DNA from: CAYOWK01 sp964407665
GTDB taxonomy: Bacteria; Pseudomonadota; Alphaproteobacteria; Caulobacterales; Hyphomonadaceae
Length of the DNA stretch: 41,619 bases
Direction: 5' to 3'
Assembly: GCA_964407665.1 (NCBI GenBank)
Contig: CAYOWK010000036.1
Coordinates: 1-41,619, forward strand
The translations under genes and the position numbers were made by a program. Position 1 is the stretch's first letter; every line of letters begins with the position of its first letter. The notes beneath the pieces were generated by a model. That model was not told where the DNA came from and did no database searches. It saw nothing but the letters and a program-made list of their open reading frames with translations. Below are positions 14,987-24,386 of the stretch, piece by piece.

Positions 14987-16449
14987 AACTTGACCAACTC
15001 CTTCCGAAGGCTCCTGCCGTCGAGATCACCGGCATCACGGCCGACAGCCGGCGCGTGAAGCCCGGCTTCCTGTTTGCAGCGCTTGAGGGCGTTGCGCAGG
15101 ACGGGCGCGCCTATATCGATCAGGCGATCGCCGCCGGCGCCGCCGCGATCCTGACCGATGAACGGCCCGGCGAGTGGTCCATCCCGTCGGTCAAGTCGCC
15201 CTATCCGCGCATCGATCTGGCGACCGCCGCCGCCGCCTTCTATCCGGCGCAGCCTGCCGTGATAGCCGCGGTCACCGGAACCAACGGCAAGAGCTCGACC
15301 GTCGATTTCCTGCGGCAGATCTGGGCCCGGATCGGCCGGAAGTCGGCCTCGATGGGAACGCTCGGCGTGATCGGCCCGGACGGAGTTGCAGTTGATCTCG
15401 GCCATACGACGCCCGATCCCGTCGCCATCCACGAGACGCTCGACCGGCTTGCCGCCGAGGGAGTCACGCATCTGGCGATGGAGGCCTCCAGCCATGGCCT
15501 GAGCCAGCACCGGCTCGACGCCGTGAAGCTGTCGGCAGGCGCCTTCACCAACCTCACGCAGGACCATCTCGACTACCACGATGGCTTCGACGACTACCGG
15601 CAGGCCAAGCTGGAGCTGTTCACCGACCTGCTTCCGCAGGACGCTGTTGCGGTGATCAACGCCGACAGTCCCGAGCGGGATGTGTTCGAGGCCGCCGCCA
15701 GCGAGGCGGGGCTCAAGGTCTCCACATTTGGCTGGAAAGGCGATCATCTCTGGTTCGAGGAGATCAGCCCGAAGGCGACCGGCCAGGACCTGACCGTCCA
15801 GTGGGAAGTCGTGCCGGGCAAGGACGCCGAGACAATTGTCCGCCTGCCGCTGATCGGCGAATTCCAGGCGCTCAACGCGCTGACCGCCGCCGCCCTCGCC
15901 ATCGCGCTCGGTGAGAAGCCGGAGGAGGTTCTGGCGGCGCTCGAACACCTCAAGGGCGTCAAGGGCCGGCTCGAGCTCGTCGCCCAGCGGGAGTTTGCCG
16001 GCTCCAGCCACAAGGCGCCTGTCTTTGTCGATTACGCCCACACGCCTGACGGGCTTGAAACGCTGCTGCGCGCGGCGCGTCCGCACGTGCGCGGGAAGGT
16101 GATCCTCGTCTTCGGCTGCGGCGGCGACCGTGACGCCGGCAAGCGTCCGCTGATGGGCGATGTCGCGCGGCGGCTCGCTGACGAGATCATCGTCACCGAC
16201 GACAATCCGCGCTCGGAAGAGCCGGCTGCAATCCGCGCCGCCATCCTGAAGGCCGTACCGGGCGCCTCCGAGATCGGCGACCGGCGTTCGGCGATTGAAG
16301 AAGGCGTCCGCCGTCTCAAGCCGGGTGACGCCCTGCTGATCGCTGGCAAGGGCCACGAGACCGGCCAGATCATCAAGGGCGTCGTGACGCCGTTCGATGA
16401 CACCGAAGTCGCCCGCGAAACCGTGGCGAAGGCGGAGGGCGCAGCCTGA
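14983..16449 (+). CDS. murE: UDP-N-acetylmuramoyl-tripeptide synthetase, meso-diaminopimelate-adding
   Basis: The 488-residue Mur ligase adds the third stem residue to UDP-MurNAc-L-Ala-D-Glu in the cytoplasm, using ATP. The P-loop TGTNGKSS lies at 98-105. The DNPR motif at 407-410, followed by SEEPA, is the signature of ligases specific for meso-diaminopimelate rather than lysine, so the wall is of the DAP type. FVDYAHTPDGLE and GCGGDRDAGKRPLMG are further family marks. The start is a GTG that overlaps the ftsI stop (GTGA). Confidence 0.96.
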   Translation: MKLDQLLPKAPAVEITGITADSRRVKPGFLFAALEGVAQDGRAYIDQAIAAGAAAILTDERPGEWSIPSVKSPYPRIDLATAAAAFYPAQPAVIAAVTGTNGKSSTVDFLRQIWARIGRKSASMGTLGVIGPDGVAVDLGHTTPDPVAIHETLDRLAAEGVTHLAMEASSHGLSQHRLDAVKLSAGAFTNLTQDHLDYHDGFDDYRQAKLELFTDLLPQDAVAVINADSPERDVFEAAASEAGLKVSTFGWKGDHLWFEEISPKATGQDLTVQWEVVPGKDAETIVRLPLIGEFQALNALTAAALAIALGEKPEEVLAALEHLKGVKGRLELVAQREFAGSSHKAPVFVDYAHTPDGLETLLRAARPHVRGKVILVFGCGGDRDAGKRPLMGDVARRLADEIIVTDDNPRSEEPAAIRAAILKAVPGASEIGDRRSAIEEGVRRLKPGDALLIAGKGHETGQIIKGVVTPFDDTEVARETVAKAEGAA

Positions 16450-17894
16450 TGGAAGACCCGTCGCAGCAACCGCTCTGGACGTCCGCCGAGGCCGCCGCCG
16501 CAACGGGCGGGACCGCCGTGGGCGACTGGTCTGTCAGCGGTGTGTCGATCGACACGCGTTCGCTGAAGCCGGGCGACCTGTTCGTGGCCCTGAAGGACGT
16601 GCGCGACGGCCATGATTTTGTCCAAGGCGCTTTTGCAGCCGGCGCCGGCGCTGCGCTGGTCTCGCGTGACGTCCTGGGCGGGCAGCCCGGCCTCGTCGTC
16701 AGCGATGTGCTGGATGGTCTCGAAAAGATGGGCCTTGCAGCCCGCGCCCGTACCGGCGCCGTCTGCGCCGCTGTCACGGGCTCGGTCGGCAAGACCAGCG
16801 TCAAGGAGATGCTCGCGCGCATCTTCCGCGCCGCCGGACGGGCGCACTGGTCCGACAAGTCGTTCAACAATCACTGGGGCGTTCCGCTGACGCTTGCGCG
16901 CATGCCGGCCTCCACGCAGCGCGCGATCTTCGAGATCGGCATGAACACGCCCGGCGAGATCGCTCCGCGCTCGCACATGGTTCGCCCGCACATTTCCGCC
17001 ATCACGCGCATTGCTCCGGCGCACCTTGCGGGCATGGGCACCATCGAAGGTGTGGCCGACGAGAAGGGCGACATTTTCGCAGGGCTCCTTGAGGGCGGGG
17101 CGGCGGTGCTGCCCGAGACCGACGCCTTCTTCGCCCGTCTGAGGTCGCATGCTCTGCGGCTCCAGCCGTCCTGCGAGATCTATACGTTCGGCGGCGAACG
17201 CGGCGCCCGCAGCGCCACGGCCACGGGCTACGAGACGGACGGACACGGCTCGACGGTGATGGTCGATGTCATGGGCGAGCAGGTGTCGGTGGCGCTTGAC
17301 GCTGTCGGCGGCCACTGGGCGGTCAATGCGGCGCTGGCGCTGCTGGTCGCAAAGCTGGCCGGCGTTGGCGCGCGCGAAGCGGCGGCCGCGCTGTCGGGCT
17401 ATGCGCCGCCGGCAGGCCGGGGCGTCGCCGAGACACTGGGTCTGCCTGATGGCGGCGATTTCACGCTTGTGGATGACGCCTATAACGCCAACCCGACGTC
17501 CATGCGCGCCGCCATAGAGGGCTTCGCCAGCCGTCCCGGCCGCAAGATCGTGGTGCTGGGTGAAATGCGCGAACTTGGTCCGACTGCGGACGATCTGCAT
17601 GCGGAACTCGGGGCGCCGATTGTCGCAGCGAACGTCTCGGTGGCCATCCTTTCGGGCGCCGGAATGGCGCCCCTGGCGGACAAACTCTCGAGTCTGAACA
17701 AGGGGCTGGCGGTCCACCTCGTCGATGGCCCGGATGCCGCCGCGTCCATAGCTAAAAAGACGTTAACTCAGGGGGATGCGGTCTTGATAAAAGGCTCGAA
17801 TGCATCCGGCATGTCGAAGGTAGGGGCTGCGCTTCGAAACTGGGCGGGCGCGGGTCATTCGCAGAAGGCGACCGGGGCGAACAATGCTGTTTGA
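16449..17894 (+). CDS. murF: UDP-N-acetylmuramoyl-tripeptide-D-alanyl-D-alanine ligase
   Basis: The 481-residue Mur ligase attaches D-Ala-D-Ala (made by Ddl, 34677) to complete the UDP-MurNAc-pentapeptide. The N-terminal domain carries VSIDTRSLKPGDLFVAL, the ATP loop TGSVGKTS is at 110-117, and SFNNHWGVPLTL and VDDAYNANPTSM are MurF hallmarks that distinguish it from MurE. The C-terminal domain has VLGEMRELG and VLIKGSNASGMSKV. The ATG shares a base with the murE stop (TGATG), and the 3' end overlaps mraY by 11 bp. Confidence 0.96.
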   Translation: MEDPSQQPLWTSAEAAAATGGTAVGDWSVSGVSIDTRSLKPGDLFVALKDVRDGHDFVQGAFAAGAGAALVSRDVLGGQPGLVVSDVLDGLEKMGLAARARTGAVCAAVTGSVGKTSVKEMLARIFRAAGRAHWSDKSFNNHWGVPLTLARMPASTQRAIFEIGMNTPGEIAPRSHMVRPHISAITRIAPAHLAGMGTIEGVADEKGDIFAGLLEGGAAVLPETDAFFARLRSHALRLQPSCEIYTFGGERGARSATATGYETDGHGSTVMVDVMGEQVSVALDAVGGHWAVNAALALLVAKLAGVGAREAAAALSGYAPPAGRGVAETLGLPDGGDFTLVDDAYNANPTSMRAAIEGFASRPGRKIVVLGEMRELGPTADDLHAELGAPIVAANVSVAILSGAGMAPLADKLSSLNKGLAVHLVDGPDAAASIAKKTLTQGDAVLIKGSNASGMSKVGAALRNWAGAGHSQKATGANNAV

Positions 17895-19014
17895 GCTGCT
17901 GTCTCCTTATGCGGGAGAGCTGAATCTTTTCAGCTACATCACGTTCCGGACCGGTCTCGCGCTGGTCACGGCGCTGCTGCTGACGCTTGTCTTCGGCGCC
18001 CCCATGATCGCCTGGCTCCGCAAGAAGCAGGGCAAGGGCCAGCCGATCCGTGAGGACGGCCCCGCCAGCCACCAGAGCAAGAAGGGTACGCCCACGATGG
18101 GCGGCTTCCTGATCCTGTTCGGCCTCGCCGCCGGGGTGCTGCTCTGGGGCGACCTCAAGAACCAGTATGTCTGGATCGTCTTCCTCGTCACGCTGGCGTT
18201 CGGCTCCGTCGGCTTCATCGACGACTTCCAGAAAGTGACCAAGCGCTCGACCGGCGGACTGTCCGGCCGGGTCCGTCTGCTGATGGAATTCGTCGTTGCG
18301 GCGGGCGCGGTCTACTGGGTCACCCAGTATGCGCCGTTCGCCGCCGAGCAGGCTGTCTCCTCTGGCATCACAACCGAGATGCCGCCCGCGAACTTCCAGC
18401 ATTCGCTCGCCCTTCCGTTCGTGAAGAACTTCCTGCTCGACCTGACCCTCTATGGGTTCATCGCCTTCGGGGCGCTGGTCATCACGGGCGCCGGCAATGC
18501 GGTGAACTTCACCGACGGTCTCGATGGTCTCGCCATCGGCCCTGTGATGATCGCCGCCGCCACCTTCGGCTTCATCGCCTACGCCTGCGGGACGCCGCGC
18601 TTCGCCAACTATCTCCTCCTGACGGCGACGCCGGGCACCGCCGAGCTTGCGGTCGTGGCAGGCGCGCTGGTGGGCGCCGGCATGGGCTTCCTCTGGTACA
18701 ACGCGCCGCCTGCGAAAATCTTCATGGGCGACACCGGGTCGCTGGCCCTGGGCGGCTGTCTCGGCGCCATGGCGGTCTGCGTGAAGCACGAACTGGTTCT
18801 GGCCATTGTCGGCGGCCTCTTCGTGTTCGAGGCGCTGTCGGTGATCATCCAGGTCACGTCGTTCAAGCTGTTCAAGAAGCGGGTGTTCCTGATGGCGCCC
18901 GTGCACCACCATTTCGAGAAGCTGGGCTGGTCCGAGACGACCGTTGTCATCCGCTTCTGGATCATCGCCTTCTTCCTGGCCCTCGTCGGCCTGGCCACAC
19001 TCAAGCTGAGGTAG
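17884..19014 (+). CDS. mraY: Phospho-N-acetylmuramoyl-pentapeptide transferase
   Basis: This 376-residue integral membrane enzyme moves phospho-MurNAc-pentapeptide from UDP to undecaprenyl phosphate, giving lipid I. About ten hydrophobic segments are visible. The catalytic signatures are complete: KKGTPTMGG in the first cytoplasmic loop, FIDDFQKV with the adjacent Asp pair, NAVNFTDGLDGLA, FMGDTGSLALGG and the C-terminal MAPVHHHFEKLGW. Length and motif order are normal for the family. It overlaps murF by 11 bp and precedes murD by 10 bp. Confidence 0.97.
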   Translation: MLFELLSPYAGELNLFSYITFRTGLALVTALLLTLVFGAPMIAWLRKKQGKGQPIREDGPASHQSKKGTPTMGGFLILFGLAAGVLLWGDLKNQYVWIVFLVTLAFGSVGFIDDFQKVTKRSTGGLSGRVRLLMEFVVAAGAVYWVTQYAPFAAEQAVSSGITTEMPPANFQHSLALPFVKNFLLDLTLYGFIAFGALVITGAGNAVNFTDGLDGLAIGPVMIAAATFGFIAYACGTPRFANYLLLTATPGTAELAVVAGALVGAGMGFLWYNAPPAKIFMGDTGSLALGGCLGAMAVCVKHELVLAIVGGLFVFEALSVIIQVTSFKLFKKRVFLMAPVHHHFEKLGWSETTVVIRFWIIAFFLALVGLATLKLR

Positions 19015-19024
19015 CCAGGAACAG

Positions 19025-20443
19025 ATGATCCCGGTCCGCGCATTCGAGGGAAAAGACGTTGCTGTGTTCGGCCTTGGCAGGTCGGGCATCGCGACGGCTC
19101 GCGCCCTTATGGCGGGCAAGGCGCGCGTGCACGCCTGGGACGACAACGAACTGTCACGCAAGTCCGCCGCCGACGCCGGGGTTCCCATCGTCGACCTCAA
19201 CCGCAAGGACTGGCAGACCTTCGCTGCGCTGGTGCTCTCGCCCGGCATTCCCTACCGCTTCCCCGAGCCGCACCGCGTCGTGAAGATGGCCGATCTGGTG
19301 GGCGTGCCTGTCATCGGGGACATGGAACTGTTCGCCCGGGCCGTCGCCGAGCTGAAGCCGCAGGAACGCCCGCGCATCATCGGCATCACGGGCACCAACG
19401 GGAAGTCGACCACCACGGCGCTGATCGGGCACATCCTGCGTGCAGCCGGCAAGGACGTCCGCGTCGGCGGCAATATCGGCGTCGGAGTTCTCGACCTCGA
19501 CCGCCTGCACTCGGGCGCGATTTACGTGCTGGAGCTCTCCTCCTACCAGCTCGACCTGGCCGAGACGCTCCACTGCGATGTTGCGGTGATGCTGAACATC
19601 ACGCCCGACCATCTCGACCGCCATGGCGGGATCGACGGCTATGTGCAGGCCAAGCGCCGCATCTTCCGAAATCAGGGACCCGGCGACGTCGCCGTCATCG
19701 GCGTCGACGACACGCGCAGCCAGGTGATGTGCACCCAGCTGTCGGCTGAGGGCGGGCGCCGGGTCGTGCCGGTCTCGGCGGAATACGGACTGGGCCGCGG
19801 CGTCTCCGTCCTCGACGGCTGGGTCTGCGACAGCCTCTCGGGCCGCTCGGGCGACCCGATGGACCTGACGAAGGCCAGGGCGCTGCCGGGGCGGCACAAC
19901 CACCAGAACATCGCCGCCGCCTATGCGGCCTGCCGGGCTGTCGGCATCGATGCGAAGGAGATCGTCGCGGCCATCGAGACGTTCCCGGGTCTGGCCCATC
20001 GCCTCGAGACCGTCGCCACGGTCCACGGGGTGCGCTTCATCAACGATTCGAAGGCCACCAACGCCCAGGCGGCCGAGCAGGCCCTGCGCGCCTTCCCCAA
20101 TGCCTACTGGATCCTCGGCGGCCGTCCCAAGGAGGAGGGCATCGACGATCTCGCCGTGTGGTTCTCCGGCGTCCGCAAGGCGTACCTGATCGGCGAGGCG
20201 GCCGAGGCGTTCGCGCGGACCATCAACGGCCGGGCGCCGGTGGAGATGGCCCGCACTCTGGATGTCGCCGTCGAGCGCGCCTATGCCGATGCAGCTGCAT
20301 CGGGCGACGAGAATCCAGTCGTCCTGTTTTCTCCGGCCTGTGCATCGTTCGACCAGTTCCGCGATTTCGAGCAGCGCGGCGACGCTTTCCGGACCCGCGT
20401 CCAGGCCCTGTCCCGCCGTGGCCCCCTGAAGGAGTCCGCGTGA
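19025..20443 (+). CDS. murD: UDP-N-acetylmuramoylalanine-D-glutamate ligase
   Basis: The 472-residue Mur ligase adds D-Glu to UDP-MurNAc-L-Ala. The N-terminal Rossmann-like domain begins DVAVFGLGRSGIATA, the P-loop TGTNGKST is at 122-129, and VLELSSYQLD, NITPDHLDRHG and FINDSKATN are MurD signatures. LPGRHNHQNIAAAYAACR and LFSPACASFDQFRDFEQRGD close the C-terminal part. It is a little longer than enteric MurD, as usual in alphaproteobacteria. It starts 10 bp after mraY and ends 4 bp before ftsW. Confidence 0.96.
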   Translation: MIPVRAFEGKDVAVFGLGRSGIATARALMAGKARVHAWDDNELSRKSAADAGVPIVDLNRKDWQTFAALVLSPGIPYRFPEPHRVVKMADLVGVPVIGDMELFARAVAELKPQERPRIIGITGTNGKSTTTALIGHILRAAGKDVRVGGNIGVGVLDLDRLHSGAIYVLELSSYQLDLAETLHCDVAVMLNITPDHLDRHGGIDGYVQAKRRIFRNQGPGDVAVIGVDDTRSQVMCTQLSAEGGRRVVPVSAEYGLGRGVSVLDGWVCDSLSGRSGDPMDLTKARALPGRHNHQNIAAAYAACRAVGIDAKEIVAAIETFPGLAHRLETVATVHGVRFINDSKATNAQAAEQALRAFPNAYWILGGRPKEEGIDDLAVWFSGVRKAYLIGEAAEAFARTINGRAPVEMARTLDVAVERAYADAAASGDENPVVLFSPACASFDQFRDFEQRGDAFRTRVQALSRRGPLKESA

Positions 20444-20447
20444 CGCC

Positions 20448-21599
20448 ATGCCGGTATTCGGGCAGGTCTTCACACGGTCCGATGAATCGCCGCTGGCCGA
20501 ATGGTGGCGCACTGTCGACAAGGGCCTCATCGCCGCCGCCCTGATCCTGATAGGCGCAGGGCTGGTGCTCTCTCTGGCCGCCGGTCCCGCAGCGGCCGAG
20601 CGCATCGGTCATTCGGACCCGTTCCACTTCGTCTACCGGCACCTCATCTTTGCGGTGGTCGCCTGCCTCGTGCTGCTGGGAACGTCGATGCTGGACGCAG
20701 TCTGGGCCCGGCGGATGGCGGCAGGCCTGTTCATTCTCTGCTTCATCCTGATGGCCGCGGTGCTGGTGGCGGGACACGAGGCCAAGGGCGCCCAGCGCTG
20801 GATCCGCATCGGCGGCAACACCTTCCAGCCATCGGAAGTCATCAAGCCTGCGATCATCGTGCTGTCAGGCTGGCTGCTGGCGCAGCGCGAGAAGTTCCCG
20901 GGCGGTCCGTGGGCGCCAGCCGCCTTCGCCTTCTACGCCGTGACAGTCGGTCTGCTGCTGCTCCAGCCCGACGTCGGTCAGGCGGCGCTCCTGAGCGCGT
21001 CGTTCGTCATCGTGTTCTTCATTTCGGGCCTGCCCTGGCAGTGGGCGGCTGGTTTTGGAGCCGGAGGGGCGGGGCTCGCCGTGTTCCTGTACACGCTGCT
21101 GCCGCACGTCCGGCAGAGGATCGACAGCTTCCTCAACCCCACCCGGTTCGACACCTATCAGATCGACAAGGCCAGAGAGGCGATCGAGCGCGGCGGCCTG
21201 TTTGGGGTCGGCCCCGGCGAGGGAACGGTCAAGCGCGTGCTGCCTGATGCGCATACAGATTTCATCTTCTCGGTTGCGGGAGAGGAGTTCGGCCTCATAC
21301 TATGTGTGGGGCTGACGCTGGTTTTTGCCGTGATTTCCACAAAGGGCGTCATGTCCGCTTCCCGCCTGCCAGACGTGTACGCCCGCGCCGCCGGTGTCGG
21401 GCTGTACGCGATGTTCGGCATGCAGGCCGCCATCAACATAGCGGTGAATCTCAGCCTTATCCCGCCCAAGGGCATGACGCTGCCGCTGGTTTCATCTGGC
21501 GGGTCCTCGATGATCGGATCCGCTCTCACCCTGGGTCTCGCCCTTGCCCTCACGCGCAAAGTTCCGGACGCCACTATTCCAAGACTGAGGAACGCCTGA
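20448..21599 (+). CDS. ftsW: Peptidoglycan glycosyltransferase FtsW
   Basis: This 383-residue SEDS-family membrane protein polymerises lipid II at the septum, working with FtsI. Around ten membrane segments are visible. Family signatures are GAQRWIRIGGNTFQPSE, LLLQPDVGQAALL with the catalytic Asp, FLNPTRFDTYQI, GGLFGVGPGEGT, LPDAHTDFIFSVAGEEFG and GMTLPLVSSGGSSM. These are closer to FtsW than to RodA, and position in the dcw cluster supports that. It lies 4 bp after murD and 2 bp before murG. Confidence 0.95.
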   Translation: MPVFGQVFTRSDESPLAEWWRTVDKGLIAAALILIGAGLVLSLAAGPAAAERIGHSDPFHFVYRHLIFAVVACLVLLGTSMLDAVWARRMAAGLFILCFILMAAVLVAGHEAKGAQRWIRIGGNTFQPSEVIKPAIIVLSGWLLAQREKFPGGPWAPAAFAFYAVTVGLLLLQPDVGQAALLSASFVIVFFISGLPWQWAAGFGAGGAGLAVFLYTLLPHVRQRIDSFLNPTRFDTYQIDKAREAIERGGLFGVGPGEGTVKRVLPDAHTDFIFSVAGEEFGLILCVGLTLVFAVISTKGVMSASRLPDVYARAAGVGLYAMFGMQAAINIAVNLSLIPPKGMTLPLVSSGGSSMIGSALTLGLALALTRKVPDATIPRLRNA

Positions 21600-21601
21600 C
21601 C

Positions 21602-22756
21602 ATGGATGCCGAGAGCAGGACCATTCCTGCCGTTGCAAAGCCCCGGCCCCTGGTCGTGATCGCCGCTGGCGGCACCGGCGGACACATGTTCCCCGCGCAG
21701 GCCTTCGCCGACGAGATGCGGGCGCGTGGCTGGATGACCGCGCTGGTGACGGATGAGCGCGGCGCGAAGTATGCGAAGGATTTCCAGGCGGACTGGCGTC
21801 AGGAAGTCGAGGCGGCGACTTTCGGTTCGAAGCTGCCGCACAAGGTGATCGCCTCGATTCTCAAGCTGCGGGCCGGCACGCGGGAAGCCAAACGCACCTT
21901 CCTCGAAACGAAGCCGGCGCTGGTGGCGGGCTTTGGCGGCTATCCCTCCTATCCATCGCTCGCGGCGGCCCGTTCGCTGCGCATCCCGATGATCATCCAT
22001 GAGCAGAACTCGGTGCTCGGGCGGGTAAACAGGCTGTTTGCCCGCAATGCGGCGTTCATCGCCTGCGGCTTCGAGCGGCTCGACAGGCTCGCGCCTGCAG
22101 TGGCGAGCCGCAAGCGTGTGGTTGGCAATCCGGTCCGGGGCCCGATCCGCGCCGTCCGCGATCTGCCTTACCCTTCACTGGAAGAGGGCGGACCGATCCG
22201 CATCCTGATCACCGGCGGCAGTCAGGGCGCGCGGCTGTTCGGGGAAGTGATCCCGCCCGCCATCGCCGCCCTGCCCGAAAAGATCCGGTCGCGCCTGACA
22301 GTCGTGCAGCAGGCCCGGGAAGAACAGGTCCAGGCGGTTCATTCCATCTATGCGGACGCTGGCGTGACCGCGGAAATCTCGCCCTTCTTCTCCAACATGC
22401 AGGACCAGCTGGCGTCGGCTCACCTCGTGATCGCCCGCGCTGGGGCCTCGACAGTCACGGAACTTGCGGTCGCCGGGCGGCCCTCCATCCTGATCCCGCT
22501 GAAGATCGCCATGGACGACCACCAGACGGCCAACGCCGAGGGCATGGTGCAGTCCGGCGCCGCCGATATCGTTGTCGAGGACCGCTTTACCCCGGAGGGT
22601 CTTACGCCGCTGCTGGCCGAGCGCCTGTCAAACTCGGGGGTCCTCATTGCCCGCGCCAAGGCCGCCCGTATCCTTGGCCGTCCGCAGGCGGCGAAAGATC
22701 TCGCTGATCTTGCGGTCGAGGCCGCCGCCGCTAAGAGTGCCGCGCATGCGCAGTGA
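21602..22756 (+). CDS. murG: UDP-GlcNAc:lipid I N-acetylglucosaminyltransferase MurG
   Basis: This 384-residue GT28 glycosyltransferase adds GlcNAc to lipid I on the inner membrane face to make lipid II. The glycine-rich loop VIAAGGTGGHMFPAQAFA, PALVAGFGGYPSYPSL, the MIIHEQNSVLGRVNRLFA stretch, ITGGSQGARLFGE and ARAGASTVTELAVAGRPS are all present, the last binding UDP-GlcNAc. I chose the ATG at 21602, 2 bp after the ftsW stop; an upstream in-frame ATG at 21302 lies inside ftsW. It overlaps murC by 11 bp. Confidence 0.95.
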   Translation: MDAESRTIPAVAKPRPLVVIAAGGTGGHMFPAQAFADEMRARGWMTALVTDERGAKYAKDFQADWRQEVEAATFGSKLPHKVIASILKLRAGTREAKRTFLETKPALVAGFGGYPSYPSLAAARSLRIPMIIHEQNSVLGRVNRLFARNAAFIACGFERLDRLAPAVASRKRVVGNPVRGPIRAVRDLPYPSLEEGGPIRILITGGSQGARLFGEVIPPAIAALPEKIRSRLTVVQQAREEQVQAVHSIYADAGVTAEISPFFSNMQDQLASAHLVIARAGASTVTELAVAGRPSILIPLKIAMDDHQTANAEGMVQSGAADIVVEDRFTPEGLTPLLAERLSNSGVLIARAKAARILGRPQAAKDLADLAVEAAAAKSAAHAQ

Positions 22757-24161
22757 AATTCCCTTCGAGATTGGTCCGGTCCACTTTGTGGGCATTGGCG
22801 GCATCGGCATGTCCGGTATAGCCGAGGTGATGCTCAACCTCGGCTATGCCGTGCAGGGCTCCGACGCCAAGGAAAGCGCCAACACGCAGCGGCTCGCCAA
22901 GGCGGGCGCGCGCATCTTCATTGGTCATCAGGCGTCAAACATCGAAGGCGCCGGCGCGCTTGTGATTTCCACCGCCATCAAGAGCGGCAACCCTGAAGTC
23001 GACGCCGCACGCGCGAGGGGCACGCCCGTCGTTCGCCGCGCCGACATGCTGGCCGAACTGATCCGCCTGAAGTGGACGGTCGCCATCGCAGGGACACACG
23101 GCAAGACAACCACCACGTCGATGGTGGCTGCGCTTCTTGACGGCGTCGGGCTTGACCCCACGGTTATCAACGGCGGCGTCATCAACGCCTATGGCTCGAA
23201 CGCCAAGAAGGGCGAAGGCCAGTGGATGGTCGTCGAGGCCGACGAAAGCGACGGCACCTTCACCAAGCTGCGCTCCACCGTCGCGATCGTCACGAACATC
23301 GATCCCGAGCACATGGACCATTACGGGTCGATGGAGCAGCTCCGCAAAGGGTTCGACACCTTTGTCGAGAACCTGCCGTTCTATGGCTTTGCAGTCCTGT
23401 GCGCCGATCACCCTGAAGTGCAGGCTCTCGCCAGCCGCATCCCGGATCGCCGCCGGATCACCTATGGCTTCAATCCGCAGGCCGATCTGTGGGCGGTCAA
23501 CGTCCGCTCCGAAGCTGAGGGTTCGACCTTCGATCTCGTCCTGCGCACGCGCGGCCATGCCGAGCAGACCCGCTGGATCGGTCTGAAGATGCCGATGGCT
23601 GGCCGCCACAACGTCCAGAACTCGCTGGCCGCCATCGCCGTCGCCCGTGAACTTGGCGGCACCGAGGAACAGGTGCGAGCAGCCCTCGCCAGGTTCGGCG
23701 GCGTCAAGCGCCGCTTCACGCCCGTAGGCGACTGGAATGGCGTCCGCATCATCGACGACTACGGACACCACCCGGTGGAGATCGCGGCCGTGCTGCGCGC
23801 CGCGCGCGATGTACAGGGTGTCGGCAAGCGGGTTGTCGCCGTTGTTCAACCCCACCGCTACACGCGCTTGCGGGATCTCTTCGAGGACTTCTGCACCTGC
23901 TTCAACGATGCGGACCACGTCATCATCGCGCCGGTCTACGCGGCCGGAGAACACCCCATCGAGGGCGTCAGCCATGACAGCCTGGTCAAGGGCCTGATCG
24001 ACCACGGACACCGTTCGGCGCAGACCGTCTCCAGCCTGGCTGACCTGCCTGCGGCGGTAAAGGCGGCTATCCTGTCCGGCGATGAGATGGTCGTCTGCCT
24101 CGGAGCCGGCGACATCACGGCCGCCGCCGCCGGTCTTGCTGAGGGTCTTGCCGCCCTCTGA
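22746..24161 (+). CDS. murC: UDP-N-acetylmuramate-L-alanine ligase
   Basis: The 471-residue Mur ligase adds the first amino acid, L-Ala, to UDP-MurNAc. The N-terminal nucleotide fold starts VHFVGIGGIGMSGIAEVML, the P-loop AGTHGKTTTTS lies at 115-125, and VVEADESDGTF, NIDPEHMDHYG, IIDDYGHHPVEIAA and VVQPHRYTRLRDL are MurC hallmarks. A longer frame opens upstream at 22572 inside murG; the ATG at 22746 matches the family start. It overlaps murG by 11 bp and ends 225 bp before the next gene, the first real gap since mraZ. Confidence 0.96.
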   Translation: MRSEIPFEIGPVHFVGIGGIGMSGIAEVMLNLGYAVQGSDAKESANTQRLAKAGARIFIGHQASNIEGAGALVISTAIKSGNPEVDAARARGTPVVRRADMLAELIRLKWTVAIAGTHGKTTTTSMVAALLDGVGLDPTVINGGVINAYGSNAKKGEGQWMVVEADESDGTFTKLRSTVAIVTNIDPEHMDHYGSMEQLRKGFDTFVENLPFYGFAVLCADHPEVQALASRIPDRRRITYGFNPQADLWAVNVRSEAEGSTFDLVLRTRGHAEQTRWIGLKMPMAGRHNVQNSLAAIAVARELGGTEEQVRAALARFGGVKRRFTPVGDWNGVRIIDDYGHHPVEIAAVLRAARDVQGVGKRVVAVVQPHRYTRLRDLFEDFCTCFNDADHVIIAPVYAAGEHPIEGVSHDSLVKGLIDHGHRSAQTVSSLADLPAAVKAAILSGDEMVVCLGAGDITAAAAGLAEGLAAL

Positions 24162-24340
24162 CCCGTTTCGGGACAGCAGACAGGACGTTGTGTCCCAGGC
24201 TTTCTAGGGGCCTGATGTAAAAGGCTTTCGTGACAAGACCCCGTCGCGGCTGCCGGATTTTCACCGGGTTAAATTGTCGTCAGGTCGCGCGGGTTAGGGT
24301 TGCGGTAACCGTGATCCTGCCCAAAGTCGCGTCCCCAAAC

Positions 24341-24364
24341 GGCCGCTCCGGGGGGCAAGCGGCC
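24341..24364. other. Hairpin in the leader of the extensin-family gene
   Basis: GGCCGCT (24341-24347) pairs perfectly with AGCGGCC (24358-24364) across a 10-nt G-rich loop. No T run follows. It is 22 bp before the start at 24387 and could affect translation or mRNA stability of that gene. Apart from this, the gap 24162-24386 shows no clear promoter or terminator. Confidence 0.35.
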
Positions 24365-24386
24365 GGAAACGTGCATTGGACCAGAT

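Noticed and set aside
14677..16503. 608-codon minus-strand frame opposite ftsI-murE
   Set aside because: Both plus-strand genes have complete catalytic motifs; the antisense frame has no domain and no ribosome binding site.
17752..19248. 498-codon minus-strand frame opposite mraY
   Set aside because: Highly charged low-complexity translation typical of the antisense of a membrane protein gene.
24162..24205. GGGACA-TGTCCC inverted repeat as a murC terminator
   Set aside because: The stem is only 6 bp with a long loop and no good T run, so it is too weak to call.
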